Shown: piece after piece, positions 52,025 to 60,963 of the stretch
Position numbering within the stretch: position 1 is the first letter of the stretch
Layout: each line of letters opens with the position of its first letter
Source: Polaromonas sp.
GTDB taxonomy: Bacteria; Pseudomonadota; Gammaproteobacteria; Burkholderiales; Burkholderiaceae_C
DNA length: 64,000 bases
NCBI GenBank assembly: GCA_013298945.1
Contig: JAAFJR010000001.1
Coordinates: 558,001-622,000, forward strand
Reading direction: 5' to 3'
Translations under genes and position numbers: made by a program
The notes under the pieces: model-generated
Database searches by the model: none
Told to the model about the DNA's origin: nothing
Seen by the model: only the letters and a program-made list of their open reading frames with translations

Positions 52025-52029
52025 AACCA

Positions 52030-52491
52030 ATGGATATTATACTTTGGCGTCATGCAGAAGCTGTAGATTGGCAGGAAGGCTGTGATGATCTTGATCGCGC
52101 TTTAACAGCTCGCGGTTATAAACAAGCCATTCGCATGGCTGAGTGGCTGGATAGACAGTTACCAGAAAGCACACGCATTTTTACTAGTCCTGCAAGACGT
52201 TGTGAAGATACTGTTTGCAGGTTAGACCGCAAATACAAATTACACAAAGATTTGTTGCCCGAATCAAAAGTGGATGACATTTTGTCTTCTGTTGAGTGGC
52301 CTTTAGCAAAAGGTACTGTGTTGCTGGTAGGCCATCAGCCAATGATTGGAAAGATCATCGCGCAAACATTAGGTTTAAAAGACAGCTCTTTTGCAGTTAG
52401 AAAAGGTTCAGTGTGGTGGCTCAGAAGCCGTGAACGAGAAGGTCAAAGGCAGACCGTTCTCGTTGCTGTTCAGAGCAGTGATATGTTGTGA
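52030..52491 (+). CDS. sixA: SixA-type histidine phosphatase
   Basis: A 153-residue histidine-phosphatase-superfamily protein: ILWRHAEAVDW holds the catalytic RHxE (His8), FTSPARRCEDT the second Arg, and LLVGHQPMIG the second His. SixA removes phosphate from phosphohistidine domains; in E. coli it acts on the nitrogen-related phosphotransferase system. The start is the ATG at 52030, five bases after the glycosyltransferase stop. Position next to ppx is common in Burkholderiales. A role in phosphate or polyphosphate signalling is speculation. Confidence 0.88.
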   Translation: MDIILWRHAEAVDWQEGCDDLDRALTARGYKQAIRMAEWLDRQLPESTRIFTSPARRCEDTVCRLDRKYKLHKDLLPESKVDDILSSVEWPLAKGTVLLVGHQPMIGKIIAQTLGLKDSSFAVRKGSVWWLRSREREGQRQTVLVAVQSSDML

Positions 52492-52495
52492 TTCT

Positions 52496-52960
52496 TTATT
52501 TGCTCGGTCGGCCTGTTTTAAGCATAGGAACGACTTTAAGAGCAACTAAAAGCTGAGCATCCGTCATGGATGCTAAAGCTTTTATTCCGGCACGCAAAAG
52601 TTCACTTTTCTTAATTGGATGCTTCAAATCAGCAGCGCGAAGCTTTAAATTGTCGAGAATGAGGTATTCAGGTTTCGGTATTGTGAAGCTATCACGAACC
52701 AATTTAACTTTCTTTGCTTTGATAGGCTTTTCAATCAGTTCTTTGGCTACAGGCGCGGAAGATAATTTCACTGCTACAGTTTTAGTAATCACTTTTACAG
52801 GAATTGCAGCCGCTTTGCTGGTCGCTACGACTTTTTTACTTGTTGTTTTAGTCGCTGCTTTTGCTGGTATCTTGATTGCAGCTTTTGACTCTGAGTTGGG
52901 AAGCGTTTTAGTTGGGGTTTTAGTTGGTGTTTTAGAGGGTGTTTTAGTAGAGATTGTCAT
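52496..52960 (-). CDS. Lys/Pro/Thr-rich protein with RHH-like C-terminal domain
   Basis: A 154-residue basic protein in two parts. Residues 1-85 are low-complexity, with KTPTKTPTKT-type repeats encoded by 12-base DNA repeats and Ala/Lys-rich stretches that recall histone-H1-like tails. Residues 86-154 form a conserved-looking domain: VRDSFTIPKPEYLILDNLK, PIKKSELLRAGIKALASM, LKTGRP, a pattern of ribbon-helix-helix-like DNA-binding domains found in burkholderial proteins beside ppk/sixA genes. Probably a nucleoid- or DNA-associated protein; target unknown. Convergent with sixA by 4 bases. Confidence 0.65.
   Translation of the reverse strand: MTISTKTPSKTPTKTPTKTLPNSESKAAIKIPAKAATKTTSKKVVATSKAAAIPVKVITKTVAVKLSSAPVAKELIEKPIKAKKVKLVRDSFTIPKPEYLILDNLKLRAADLKHPIKKSELLRAGIKALASMTDAQLLVALKVVPMLKTGRPSK
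52906..52950 (+). repeat. 12-base tandem repeat encoding KTPT units
   Basis: GGTGTTTTAGTT-like units, about four imperfect copies, near the 5' end of the minus-strand gene. Each gives Lys-Thr-Pro-Thr/Ser. Frame-preserving. Confidence 0.7.
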
Positions 52961-53030
52961 TGAATACCTTTAAAGTTAACGGTGTATATAGTTTATACCA
53001 TTATTTTAAAATGTACAAATGACGTTTCAT

Positions 53031-54542
53031 TCAAGCTTCTAACTCTCGTAAATTCAAACTCCAATTTACCTTTTTCCAAGCGATGGCTTCCTCTCTTAGC
53101 AAGTGTGCGGACTGTGGAAACCTAGTTATCCAGTCGGTTGGACATGACAACTGAAACTGCTGCTTTTCTGTTTTAGAAATCGTCAGTTTGATGCCTTTAA
53201 TTTCTGCGTCAGATCGAGCATGGCACAAAATAACTGCTAAACGAAGACTAAATAGCTGTTGTAGAAATTTTTTATCTTCAAGTTCAATTTCGAGTTTTTT
53301 TAATTTTCCTCGGTGTCCTAAAACAAGCATGCTAAGTCGATGGGATTCAGGCATAGCGAACCCTGCAATATCCGCATTTTCTAAAATATATGCACCGTGT
53401 TTGTGGTAGTCACTGTGAGAAATTTGAAATCCAATTTCATGCAATTGTCCAGCCCATTCCAAGGCTTTCATGTCATTTGCAAGTATGCTATCTTCAAATG
53501 AAAAGTTAGATTGAATTTGCGAAAAAAATGTTGTCGCTATTTGTGAAACACGTTCAGCTTGCAGCCTATCTATGTTGAAATTTTTCGCTAGCCGCATTAC
53601 TGATGCGTTTCGAACATCAATTTGCCCACTATCCCGATCTAGTAAATCATACAAAACACCATGCCGTAATGCTCCATCAGCGGCATGTAAAGTCTCAATT
53701 TTGAGTAGATCAAACAATGCACATAAAATACTTATGCCACCTGCAATGACTGCACGTCTGTCTTCTTTGAGGCCAATTAATTTAATACGATCAATGTGCT
53801 GCGACTTGATCAGTTTTTCACGTAACCAAAGCAATCCAGTACGAGTAACACTCGTTTCGGACCACCCAGCTACTTTCAAGATATCAGCAACCGCACCTAT
53901 AGTGCCAGAGGATCCGTAAGCGACATCCCATGCATCTGGTTTATAGGTGTTTAGTGCTTCATCAAATACTGATTTCGCTGCGATTTCAGCCCTAGCAAAA
54001 GAAGCCTCGTCAATTTTTCCGTTCGTGAAGTATTTCATTGACCAAGCAACACTACCAACCCTGTAAGAGGCCATCTGGTTAGCAGTTAATTGCTGACCTA
54101 ATACTAGCTCTGTTGACCGACCACCAATATCAATGACCAGCCGTCTTTCGTTTGACTGCGGTAGCAGCTGCGAGACGCCCTGATAGATAAGTCTTGCTTC
54201 TTCTTGGCCTGATATGACTTCAATCGGAAAACCTAAAATTGCACTCCCACGTTGTAAGAAAACATCCCGGTTTCTAGCTTCTCTTAACGTTTGCGTTGCA
54301 ACAGCTCGCACTTCAGTTGGTTTGAAATTTGAAAGTCGTTCTCCAAAGCGTGCCAAACAATCCCACCCGCGCTGCATAGCTTCAAGCGTCAGATTTCTTT
54401 CGTCATCTAAGCCATTTCCTTGCCTTACTGTTTCCTTCAAATACTTAGAATGATGAATTTGACCGTGGTCTAAATTGCCAATCTCTAAGCGAAAGCTGTT
54501 CGATCCTAAATCTACTGCGGCGAGCCGTGTTCCGTTTTGCAT
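53031..54542 (-). CDS. ppx: Exopolyphosphatase Ppx/GppA family
   Basis: Processively releases phosphate from polyphosphate (and may act on pppGpp). 503 residues: N-terminal LAAVDLGSNSFRLEIG, AVATQTLREARN, GQEEARLIYQGV, the second phosphate loop LVIDIGGRSTELVLG and YGSSGTIGAV of the acetate/sugar-kinase fold, followed by a helical HD-type C-terminal domain (EWAGQLHEIGFQISHSDYHKHGAYIL with HD-like residues). Transcribed in the same direction as ppk2, 84 bases downstream of it, so both polyphosphate enzymes may share the Pho-box promoter. Confidence 0.94.
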   Translation of the reverse strand: MQNGTRLAAVDLGSNSFRLEIGNLDHGQIHHSKYLKETVRQGNGLDDERNLTLEAMQRGWDCLARFGERLSNFKPTEVRAVATQTLREARNRDVFLQRGSAILGFPIEVISGQEEARLIYQGVSQLLPQSNERRLVIDIGGRSTELVLGQQLTANQMASYRVGSVAWSMKYFTNGKIDEASFARAEIAAKSVFDEALNTYKPDAWDVAYGSSGTIGAVADILKVAGWSETSVTRTGLLWLREKLIKSQHIDRIKLIGLKEDRRAVIAGGISILCALFDLLKIETLHAADGALRHGVLYDLLDRDSGQIDVRNASVMRLAKNFNIDRLQAERVSQIATTFFSQIQSNFSFEDSILANDMKALEWAGQLHEIGFQISHSDYHKHGAYILENADIAGFAMPESHRLSMLVLGHRGKLKKLEIELEDKKFLQQLFSLRLAVILCHARSDAEIKGIKLTISKTEKQQFQLSCPTDWITRFPQSAHLLREEAIAWKKVNWSLNLRELEA

Positions 54543-54626
54543 GCTAATTTTTCTAAATAACTAAAGCATAGCACTCTCTTTTGCCGAGATGTACGCTTTC
54601 TCATGACTATTATTTCAAAACGGGTG

Positions 54627-55553
54627 TTAATAACGAGCAGGTACTATTATTTCTTTTGGTACCGGGTGTCTAACATAGTTATCATGTCGTTCTCTCGGCG
54701 GTAATACGACTGCAGGGTGGTCAACTTCCTGGTACTCTATTTGTGACAGTAAATGATGGATGCAGTTTAGTCGTGCTTTCTTCTTATCATCAGCTTCCAC
54801 CACCCACCATGGGGCTTCTGGGATGTGTGTTCTTTCCAGCATTATTTCTTTTGCCTTGGTGTACTCTTCCCAACGACGGCGTGACTCTAAGTCCATGGGA
54901 CTCAATTTCCATTGTTTTAATGGGTCATGTATACGACCTAAAAATCGTATGCTTTGCTCTTCATCAGATATTGAAAACCAGTATTTAATAAGAGTTATGC
55001 CTGAGCGAGTCAGCATTTTTTCAAATTCAGGAACGGTACGAAAAAATTCTTCATATTGCTGGTCATCACAGAATCCCATAACTCTTTCAACCCCAGCGCG
55101 GTTGTACCAACTTCGATCAAATAATACAATTTCACCCGCAGCAGGTAAATGAGATATGAAGCGTTGAAAGTACCATTGAGTGCGTTCGCGGTCGCTAGGG
55201 GCTGGCAATGCCGCTACGCGACAGACGCGTGGGTTAAGCCTTTGCGTGATACGTTTGATGACGCCACCTTTACCTGCTGCATCGCGACCCTCAAAAAGAA
55301 TCACAACTTTTTTCCCAGTTTTAACGATCCAATCCTGCAGTTTGACAAGCTCGGCTTGCATTCTAAAGAGCTCACGAAAATAAATACGACGGTTTTCACG
55401 GTATTCATCAGTTTCAGTGGCTAATAAAGCTTGAATTTCGTCGGTATTTTGATCGTCATGTTCGAGCTCTCTTTCCTCGTCATAACTGTCTGTCAATTCT
55501 TCACGAATTCGTCGTATCAGTTGCTCACGGTCTTTCGTCATGTCTAGCTCCAT
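54627..55553 (-). CDS. ppk2: Polyphosphate kinase 2
   Basis: Class-I-like PPK2, 308 residues, which phosphorylates nucleoside diphosphates with polyphosphate, or the reverse. P-loop ILFEGRDAAGKGGVIKR, Walker B-type IVLFDRSWYNRAGVERVMGF, and the lid region RIHDPLKQWKLSPMDLESRRRW. N-terminal acidic helix precedes the core. PPK2 is not homologous to PPK1; no ppk1 occurs here although many Burkholderiales keep ppk1 near phoR. A near-consensus Pho box lies 35 bases upstream, directed at this gene. Confidence 0.95.
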   Translation of the reverse strand: MELDMTKDREQLIRRIREELTDSYDEERELEHDDQNTDEIQALLATETDEYRENRRIYFRELFRMQAELVKLQDWIVKTGKKVVILFEGRDAAGKGGVIKRITQRLNPRVCRVAALPAPSDRERTQWYFQRFISHLPAAGEIVLFDRSWYNRAGVERVMGFCDDQQYEEFFRTVPEFEKMLTRSGITLIKYWFSISDEEQSIRFLGRIHDPLKQWKLSPMDLESRRRWEEYTKAKEIMLERTHIPEAPWWVVEADDKKKARLNCIHHLLSQIEYQEVDHPAVVLPPRERHDNYVRHPVPKEIIVPARY

Positions 55554-55587
55554 AGGTACCCAAATACACTTACCTTAAAATATTTTT

Positions 55588-55605
55588 GTGACAGTGACAT
55601 GACAT
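55588..55605 (-). promoter_or_regulatory. Pho box of ppk2
   Basis: Minus strand: ATGTCAT-GTCA-CTGTCAC, one mismatch in each arm or fewer to the CTGTCAT-N4-CTGTCAT form of PhoB sites. It lies 35 bases before the ppk2 ATG. Confidence 0.75.
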
Positions 55606-55657
55606 TTCAATGAATAAATTTTAAAAAAAATTATATTCACCTAATATCCAAGTTGTT

Positions 55658-55675
55658 TTGTCACACAATTGACAT
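55658..55675 (+). promoter_or_regulatory. Pho box of pstS
   Basis: TTGTCAC-ACAA-TTGACAT with 7-4-7 spacing, 50 bases before the pstS ATG. The following AAAAGCTACTT may extend the phased pattern. A weak -10 (TTAAAG region) follows, as usual for PhoB-dependent promoters. Confidence 0.75.
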
Positions 55676-55725
55676 AAAAGCTACTTAAAGTACAACCATT
55701 GTTCAACAACCTAAAAGGTTAACTT

Positions 55726-56769
55726 ATGAAACTGGTCTCTAAATTTGCACTTGCTACTGTTGCTGGTATTGCTACATTAACATATTCTTTGGGCGCTTAC
55801 GCGCAAGATGTAACTGGTGCTGGTGCATCATTTCCTGCACCTTTGTATTCAAAATGGGCTTCTGATTACAACAAGGCAACTGGTGTCAAGATCAATTACC
55901 AGTCTGTGGGTTCTGGCGCGGGCATCAAGCAAATTGAAGCTAAAACGGTTGACTTTGGTGCATCTGACATGCCGTTGAAAGACGATGAATTAAAAGCCAA
56001 GGGTTTGGTTCAATTTCCAACGGTAATTGGTGGCGTAGTACCAGTTGTTAATATTAAAGGCATTGCGCCAGGGCAATTAAAGCTTAACGGTCAAGTTCTT
56101 GGTGATATTTATCTGGGAAAAATTACAAAATGGGATGATGCTGCGATCAAAGCGCTAAACCCAACTCTTGCATTACCAGCGGACGTGATCTCCCCTGTAC
56201 GCCGAGCGGACGGATCTGGAACTAGCTTTATTTTTACTAACTACTTGAGCAAAGTGAATGCCGAATGGAAGTCTAAGGTAGGCGAGGGTACGGCGGTAAA
56301 CTGGCCTGTAGGGGCGGGTGGTAAGGGTAATGAGGGTGTTGCTGCTTTCGTGAGTCGCTTGCCAAATTCAATTGGTTATGTTGAATATGCTTACGTGAAA
56401 CAAAACAAAATGACCTTTGCAGTCATGCAAAATGCTGCGGGTACTTTTGTGTCTCCTGACGATTTGACTTTTAAAGCTGCTGCGGCAGGTGCTGATTGGG
56501 TAAAAAGCTTTTACCAAATCTTGACCAACCAGGCAGGCAAGGATGCATGGCCACTAACTGGTGCGACCTTCATTTTGATGCACAAAGCGCAAGATAAGCC
56601 AGCACAAGCAACTTCGACATTGAAGTTCTTTGATTGGAGCTACAAAAACGGTGACAAAACTGCTGAAGATTTGGATTACTCACCTATGCCAGCTAGCGTT
56701 AAAACCGCGATTGAAAAATCATGGTCTGAAATTAAAGATGTTTCTGGCAAGACTGTAGCTAGCAAGTAA
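55726..56769 (+). CDS. pstS: Phosphate-binding periplasmic protein PstS
   Basis: High-affinity periplasmic phosphate receptor of the Pst ABC importer. 347 residues with signal peptide ([18 protein letters not shown] before QDVTGAG). Phosphate-contacting blocks: [40 protein letters not shown] and [16 protein letters not shown], plus [11 protein letters not shown]. First gene of pstSCAB-phoU-phoBR and directly downstream of a Pho box. Confidence 0.98.
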   Translation: MKLVSKFALATVAGIATLTYSLGAYAQDVTGAGASFPAPLYSKWASDYNKATGVKINYQSVGSGAGIKQIEAKTVDFGASDMPLKDDELKAKGLVQFPTVIGGVVPVVNIKGIAPGQLKLNGQVLGDIYLGKITKWDDAAIKALNPTLALPADVISPVRRADGSGTSFIFTNYLSKVNAEWKSKVGEGTAVNWPVGAGGKGNEGVAAFVSRLPNSIGYVEYAYVKQNKMTFAVMQNAAGTFVSPDDLTFKAAAAGADWVKSFYQILTNQAGKDAWPLTGATFILMHKAQDKPAQATSTLKFFDWSYKNGDKTAEDLDYSPMPASVKTAIEKSWSEIKDVSGKTVASK

Positions 56770-56803
56770 TCTTTAGTCATTAAATACATTTACGGAGTAA
56801 AAA

Positions 56804-57847
56804 GTGTCATCAACACTCCCAGCCAGTAATGTTCCTTTTGGAATGGCTGGCTCTGATCGTCGGTCAGAGCCAGCGAAAGTGGTTTCAAAACCACCCTCAA
56901 ATAAACCTAAAAGCGGTGGGGGCTTACCAGATAAGCTTTTTGGGATAGCGGCAAAAAGCGCGGCAATGTTGACACTAGCCTTATTGCTGGGAATATTGTT
57001 GTCTTTGGTTATTGGTGCCTTGCCCGCGATACAAAAGTTTGGCTTTGGTTTTTTAACCAGCAGTACTTGGGATCCTGTTAAGGAAGACTTTGGCGGTTTG
57101 GTGATGATTTATGGCACTTTGGCTACATCATTCATTGCTTTGTTAATTGCTGTACCCGTTAGTTTTGGCATTGCGTTATTTCTAACAGAACTTTCGCCTT
57201 CTTGGTTAAAAAGGCCATTAGGTACAGCGATTGAATTGCTTGCAGCAGTGCCATCTATTGTTTATGGCATGTGGGGCTTATTGGTTTTTGGTCCTATTCT
57301 TGCGACTTATGTTCAACAACCTTTGCAATCGTTACTGAAAGATGTTCCGTTTTTAGGAGGTTTAGTTTCAGGCCCTCCAGTCGGCATTGGAATATTGTCA
57401 GCGGGTATTATTTTGGCAATTATGATTATTCCTTTTATTGCCTCGGTGATGCGCGACGTCTTTGAAGTGACTCCGCCTATGCTCAAAGAATCTGCTTATG
57501 CGTTGGGGTCAACAACTTGGGAGGTGACTTCGAAGGTTGTATTGCCATATACCAAGGCAGGTGTTGTTGGTGGCATTATGCTTGGCCTTGGTCGTGCATT
57601 GGGCGAAACGATGGCAGTCACATTTATTATTGGCAATACAAATCAACTGAATTCTTTGAGTGTCTTTGAAGCAGCTAACAGTATTACATCAGCATTAGCA
57701 AATGAGTTTGCAGAAGCTGGCGCAGGGCTGCATCAAGCTTCACTGTTTTATCTTGGTTTGGTTTTGTTCTTCATTACCTTTGTGGTTTTAACATTATCTA
57801 AATTATTGCTCACGCAGCTTAAAAAGAGTGAGGGAGCAAAGTCATGA
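56804..57847 (+). CDS. pstC: Phosphate ABC transporter permease PstC
   Basis: Inner-membrane subunit, 347 residues, six helices. The start is GTG at 56804 with a CGGAG site eight bases upstream. The N-terminal 45 residues ([25 protein letters not shown]) form a soluble Lys/Pro/Ser-rich tail longer than in E. coli PstC. The permease EAA-type loop is [40 protein letters not shown]. Overlaps pstA by 4 bases (ATGA). Confidence 0.97.
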   Translation: MSSTLPASNVPFGMAGSDRRSEPAKVVSKPPSNKPKSGGGLPDKLFGIAAKSAAMLTLALLLGILLSLVIGALPAIQKFGFGFLTSSTWDPVKEDFGGLVMIYGTLATSFIALLIAVPVSFGIALFLTELSPSWLKRPLGTAIELLAAVPSIVYGMWGLLVFGPILATYVQQPLQSLLKDVPFLGGLVSGPPVGIGILSAGIILAIMIIPFIASVMRDVFEVTPPMLKESAYALGSTTWEVTSKVVLPYTKAGVVGGIMLGLGRALGETMAVTFIIGNTNQLNSLSVFEAANSITSALANEFAEAGAGLHQASLFYLGLVLFFITFVVLTLSKLLLTQLKKSEGAKS

Positions 57848-58728
57848 TATCTAGTGAAAAGCACATGAACGCAGAAGATATTAAATCTCTGCGTATACAG
57901 AAGTTTAATCAACGAAATCGTACAAACAAAATAGCCTTGCTATTGTCATTGATAGCAATGTGTTTCGGCCTTTTTTGGTTGATTTGGATACTTTGGGAAA
58001 CCATCCGACTTGGCATAAGTGGATTGACGGTCGCTACATTGACTCAGATGACTCCGCCGCCAAATGAAGTTGGAGGCATTGCTAACGCAATATATGGATC
58101 ATTTCTGATGGTTTTATTGGCTACTTTTGTTGGTACGCCTATCGGAATCATGGCTGGTATATATCTTGCTGAATACGAAACTAAAAGCTGGCTAGCTAAC
58201 ACAACCAGATTTGTAAACGACATTTTGCTATCCGCGCCCTCTATAGTGATCGGGTTGTTTGTGTATGCCGTGATAGTTACGCGCTTCAAATCATTTTCAG
58301 GTTGGGCTGGTGTTGTTGCTCTGGCAATGATTGCTATACCTGTGGTTATTAGAACAACAGAGAATATGCTTCAGCTTGTTCCAGCTGGTTTGCGTGAGGC
58401 TGCCTATGCTTTAGGTACACCCAAATGGAAAGTAATTACAAAAATTACACTGAGAGCTGCCCGAGCTGGCGTTGTTACAGGGTTATTGTTAGCTGTTGCC
58501 CGCATTTCTGGTGAGACAGCGCCACTATTATTTACTGCGCTGAACAATCAGTTTTGGACATCTAGTTTAAGTGAACCGATGGCAAGCTTACCCGTAACTA
58601 TTTTTAAGTTTGCAATGAGCCCTTACGAGAACTGGCAACAACTAGCTTGGGCGGGAGTTTTCCTCATTACGATAGCTGTTTTAGGTTTGAACATCTTGGC
58701 TCGCGTTATTACTCGTAATAAAAATTAA
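57844..58728 (+). CDS. pstA: Phosphate ABC transporter permease PstA
   Basis: Partner permease of PstC. 294 residues with six membrane helices and the conserved cytoplasmic loop [50 protein letters not shown]. Translation is probably coupled to pstC through the ATGA overlap; pstB follows after 9 bases. An alternative start at the ATG at 57865 would remove seven residues before NAEDIKSLR. Confidence 0.97.
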   Translation: MISSEKHMNAEDIKSLRIQKFNQRNRTNKIALLLSLIAMCFGLFWLIWILWETIRLGISGLTVATLTQMTPPPNEVGGIANAIYGSFLMVLLATFVGTPIGIMAGIYLAEYETKSWLANTTRFVNDILLSAPSIVIGLFVYAVIVTRFKSFSGWAGVVALAMIAIPVVIRTTENMLQLVPAGLREAAYALGTPKWKVITKITLRAARAGVVTGLLLAVARISGETAPLLFTALNNQFWTSSLSEPMASLPVTIFKFAMSPYENWQQLAWAGVFLITIAVLGLNILARVITRNKN

Positions 58729-58737
58729 TTTACTAAA

Positions 58738-59508
58738 ATGTTAAATAATCCACAAGTTTCAAAATTATCAGTACAAGATTTACATTTTTATTATGGAAAA
58801 TTCCATGCATTAAAAGGTATAAATCTTGAAATTCCTGAAAAGAAAGTAACCGCATTTATTGGCCCTTCTGGGTGCGGTAAATCTACTTTGCTGCGTACCT
58901 TTAACCGTATGTTTGAGTTGTATCCAGAGCAACGTGCAACTGGGGCAATCAAGCTTGATGGTCAAGATTTGCTAACCTCTAAAGAGGACGTTGCTCTAAT
59001 TCGCGCAAAAATTGGGATGGTCTTTCAAAAACCAACGCCTTTCCCGATGTCTATATATGACAACGTTGCTTTTGGTGTGAAGTTATTCGAAAATTTGAAT
59101 GCTACAGATTTAGAAGAGCGCGTTGAGTGGGCTCTGCGAAAAGCGGCATTGTGGACAGAGGTCAAGGATAAATTGAATCAATCAGGTTCAGGATTATCTG
59201 GTGGACAACAGCAGCGCTTGTGTATTGCTAGAGGCATAGCAATCAAACCAGAAGTTCTGCTTTTAGACGAGCCTTGTTCAGCGCTTGATCCTATTTCGAC
59301 TTCTAAAATTGAAGAACTTATTACGGAATTGAAATCAGATTACACCGTTCTAATTGTTACGCACAACATGCAACAAGCAGCACGATGCAGTGACTACACT
59401 GCTTACATGTACTTGGGGGACTTGATTGAATTTGGAGCAACAGATGAGTTATTCTTTAAGCCCAAGCGCAAGGAGACTGAAGATTACATTACAGGTCGTT
59501 TCGGTTAA
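58738..59508 (+). CDS. pstB: Phosphate ABC transporter ATPase PstB
   Basis: Cytoplasmic ATPase of the Pst importer, 256 residues, standard size. Walker [19 protein letters not shown]-loop [14 protein letters not shown], signature [16 protein letters not shown], Walker [14 protein letters not shown] and switch His in [19 protein letters not shown]. These match PstB specifically ([10 protein letters not shown]). PhoU follows after 20 bases. Confidence 0.98.
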   Translation: MLNNPQVSKLSVQDLHFYYGKFHALKGINLEIPEKKVTAFIGPSGCGKSTLLRTFNRMFELYPEQRATGAIKLDGQDLLTSKEDVALIRAKIGMVFQKPTPFPMSIYDNVAFGVKLFENLNATDLEERVEWALRKAALWTEVKDKLNQSGSGLSGGQQQRLCIARGIAIKPEVLLLDEPCSALDPISTSKIEELITELKSDYTVLIVTHNMQQAARCSDYTAYMYLGDLIEFGATDELFFKPKRKETEDYITGRFG

Positions 59509-59528
59509 AAATTACTAAGGAAAACAGC

Positions 59529-60230
59529 ATGCCTGATAAACATTTATCAACACAATTTGACAGCGAACTCAACGGCGTATCTTCAAAAGTTATGGAGATG
59601 GGTGGTTTGGTTGAGGAGCAGATCAGACTGGCGATTCAATCGCTTTCAACATTCAGTGTTGACGCTGCTAATCAAGTCACGAATGCTGAATCTCGCGTGA
59701 ATACTATGGAAGTTGAAATTGACAGAGAGTTGTCATCTATTATTGCGCGTAGACAGCCAACTGCTAGAGATTTGCGTTTGCTCATTGCTATTTCTAAAAC
59801 GACGGCTAATTTAGAAAGAGCTGGAGATGAAGCTGACAAAATCGCCAGAATGGTTAAGTCGATACTACATAGTGGATCTTCACGAGCACTTCCTTCAGCA
59901 GATTTACGCTTAGCTGCTGATCTGGCATCTAACCAATTGCGTAAAGCGCTTGATAGCTTTGCACGTCTTGATACTGCAATGGCTGTTAGTATTCTTAAAG
60001 AAGATGACCTCATAGACAAAGAGTTTGATGGCTTCGTGCGCAAACTTATAACGTATATGATGGAAGACCCTCGGACGATCTCTGCAAGCTTAGATTTGCT
60101 TTTTGTTGCAAAAGCGATTGAGCGAATTGGCGATCATGCAAAAAACATTGCTGAAGTTGTTATCTATATCGTCAAGGGAGCTGATGTTAGGCACACCGCA
60201 ATGTCGGAAATTGAATCTGCAGTTAAGTAG
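59529..60230 (+). CDS. phoU: Phosphate signalling regulator PhoU
   Basis: Links the Pst transporter to PhoR and keeps the Pho regulon off when phosphate is plentiful. 233 residues, all-helical, two three-helix bundles with paired metal-binding motifs (EVEIDRELSSIIARRQPTARDLR; ERAGDEADKIARM; ERIGDHAKNIAEVVIYIVKG). Sits between pstB and phoB as usual. Loss of phoU typically derepresses pst. Confidence 0.97.
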   Translation: MPDKHLSTQFDSELNGVSSKVMEMGGLVEEQIRLAIQSLSTFSVDAANQVTNAESRVNTMEVEIDRELSSIIARRQPTARDLRLLIAISKTTANLERAGDEADKIARMVKSILHSGSSRALPSADLRLAADLASNQLRKALDSFARLDTAMAVSILKEDDLIDKEFDGFVRKLITYMMEDPRTISASLDLLFVAKAIERIGDHAKNIAEVVIYIVKGADVRHTAMSEIESAVK

Positions 60231-60246
60231 CAGTCATTCTTAGCTT

Positions 60247-60954
60247 ATGAAAACAACTCCCCGAGTACTCATTGTCGAAGACGAGCCGTCAATAGCTGAA
60301 TTGCTAACACTAAACCTTAAGCATAACGGCTTTGCGCCTGTTTGGGCTGGAGACGGCATGGCTGCTCAGCGGGAGCTTGAAGTTACTTTGCCAGATGTCA
60401 TATTGCTTGATTGGATGCTGCCAGGGCAAAGTGGCATAAGTTTGGCGCGTAAATGGCGAGCAGATCCTCGTACCAAAGATATCCCCGTGATTTTGTTGAC
60501 TGCAAAAAGCGACGAAACTGACAAAATAGCTGGACTTGATGCTGGCGCTGATGACTATATTACAAAGCCTTTTTCAATTAAGGAAATGCTGGCTCGATTA
60601 AGAGCAGTTTTAAGAAGACGTAGTCCTGAAATTAGCACTCAAATTTTAACCATTGGAGAATTGCATCTTGATGGGGCTACCCATCGTGTTACTTTTCAAG
60701 ATTCCCTATTAAAGCTTGGACCAACTGAGTTTAAACTTCTTCAGCACCTGATGTCTTATCCAGAGCGTGTTCACAGTCGTGGCCAGTTGCTTGATAAGGT
60801 ATGGGGAGATCACGTCTATATTGAAGAGCGTACTGTGGACGTCCATATCAAGCGATTGCGTGAAGCTTTAGGTGCTGGTGGCGCGCATGTGGAAACGGTC
60901 CGTGGTACAGGCTATCGCATCACGGCTCAAACTGCGGCAGTCGTAGCTAAATAA
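60247..60954 (+). CDS. phoB: Response regulator PhoB
   Basis: Transcription activator that binds Pho boxes. 235 residues: receiver domain with phospho-acceptor Asp55 (DVILLDWMLPG), acidic pocket EDE at 11-13, conserved Lys in ITKPFS; and C-terminal winged-helix domain ending VDVHIKRLREALGAGGAHVETVRGTGYRI. Would act on the Pho-box-like sites seen before olsB, ppk2 and pstS. phoR starts 9 bases after. Confidence 0.97.
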   Translation: MKTTPRVLIVEDEPSIAELLTLNLKHNGFAPVWAGDGMAAQRELEVTLPDVILLDWMLPGQSGISLARKWRADPRTKDIPVILLTAKSDETDKIAGLDAGADDYITKPFSIKEMLARLRAVLRRRSPEISTQILTIGELHLDGATHRVTFQDSLLKLGPTEFKLLQHLMSYPERVHSRGQLLDKVWGDHVYIEERTVDVHIKRLREALGAGGAHVETVRGTGYRITAQTAAVVAK

Positions 60955-60963
60955 CCCCAAAAG

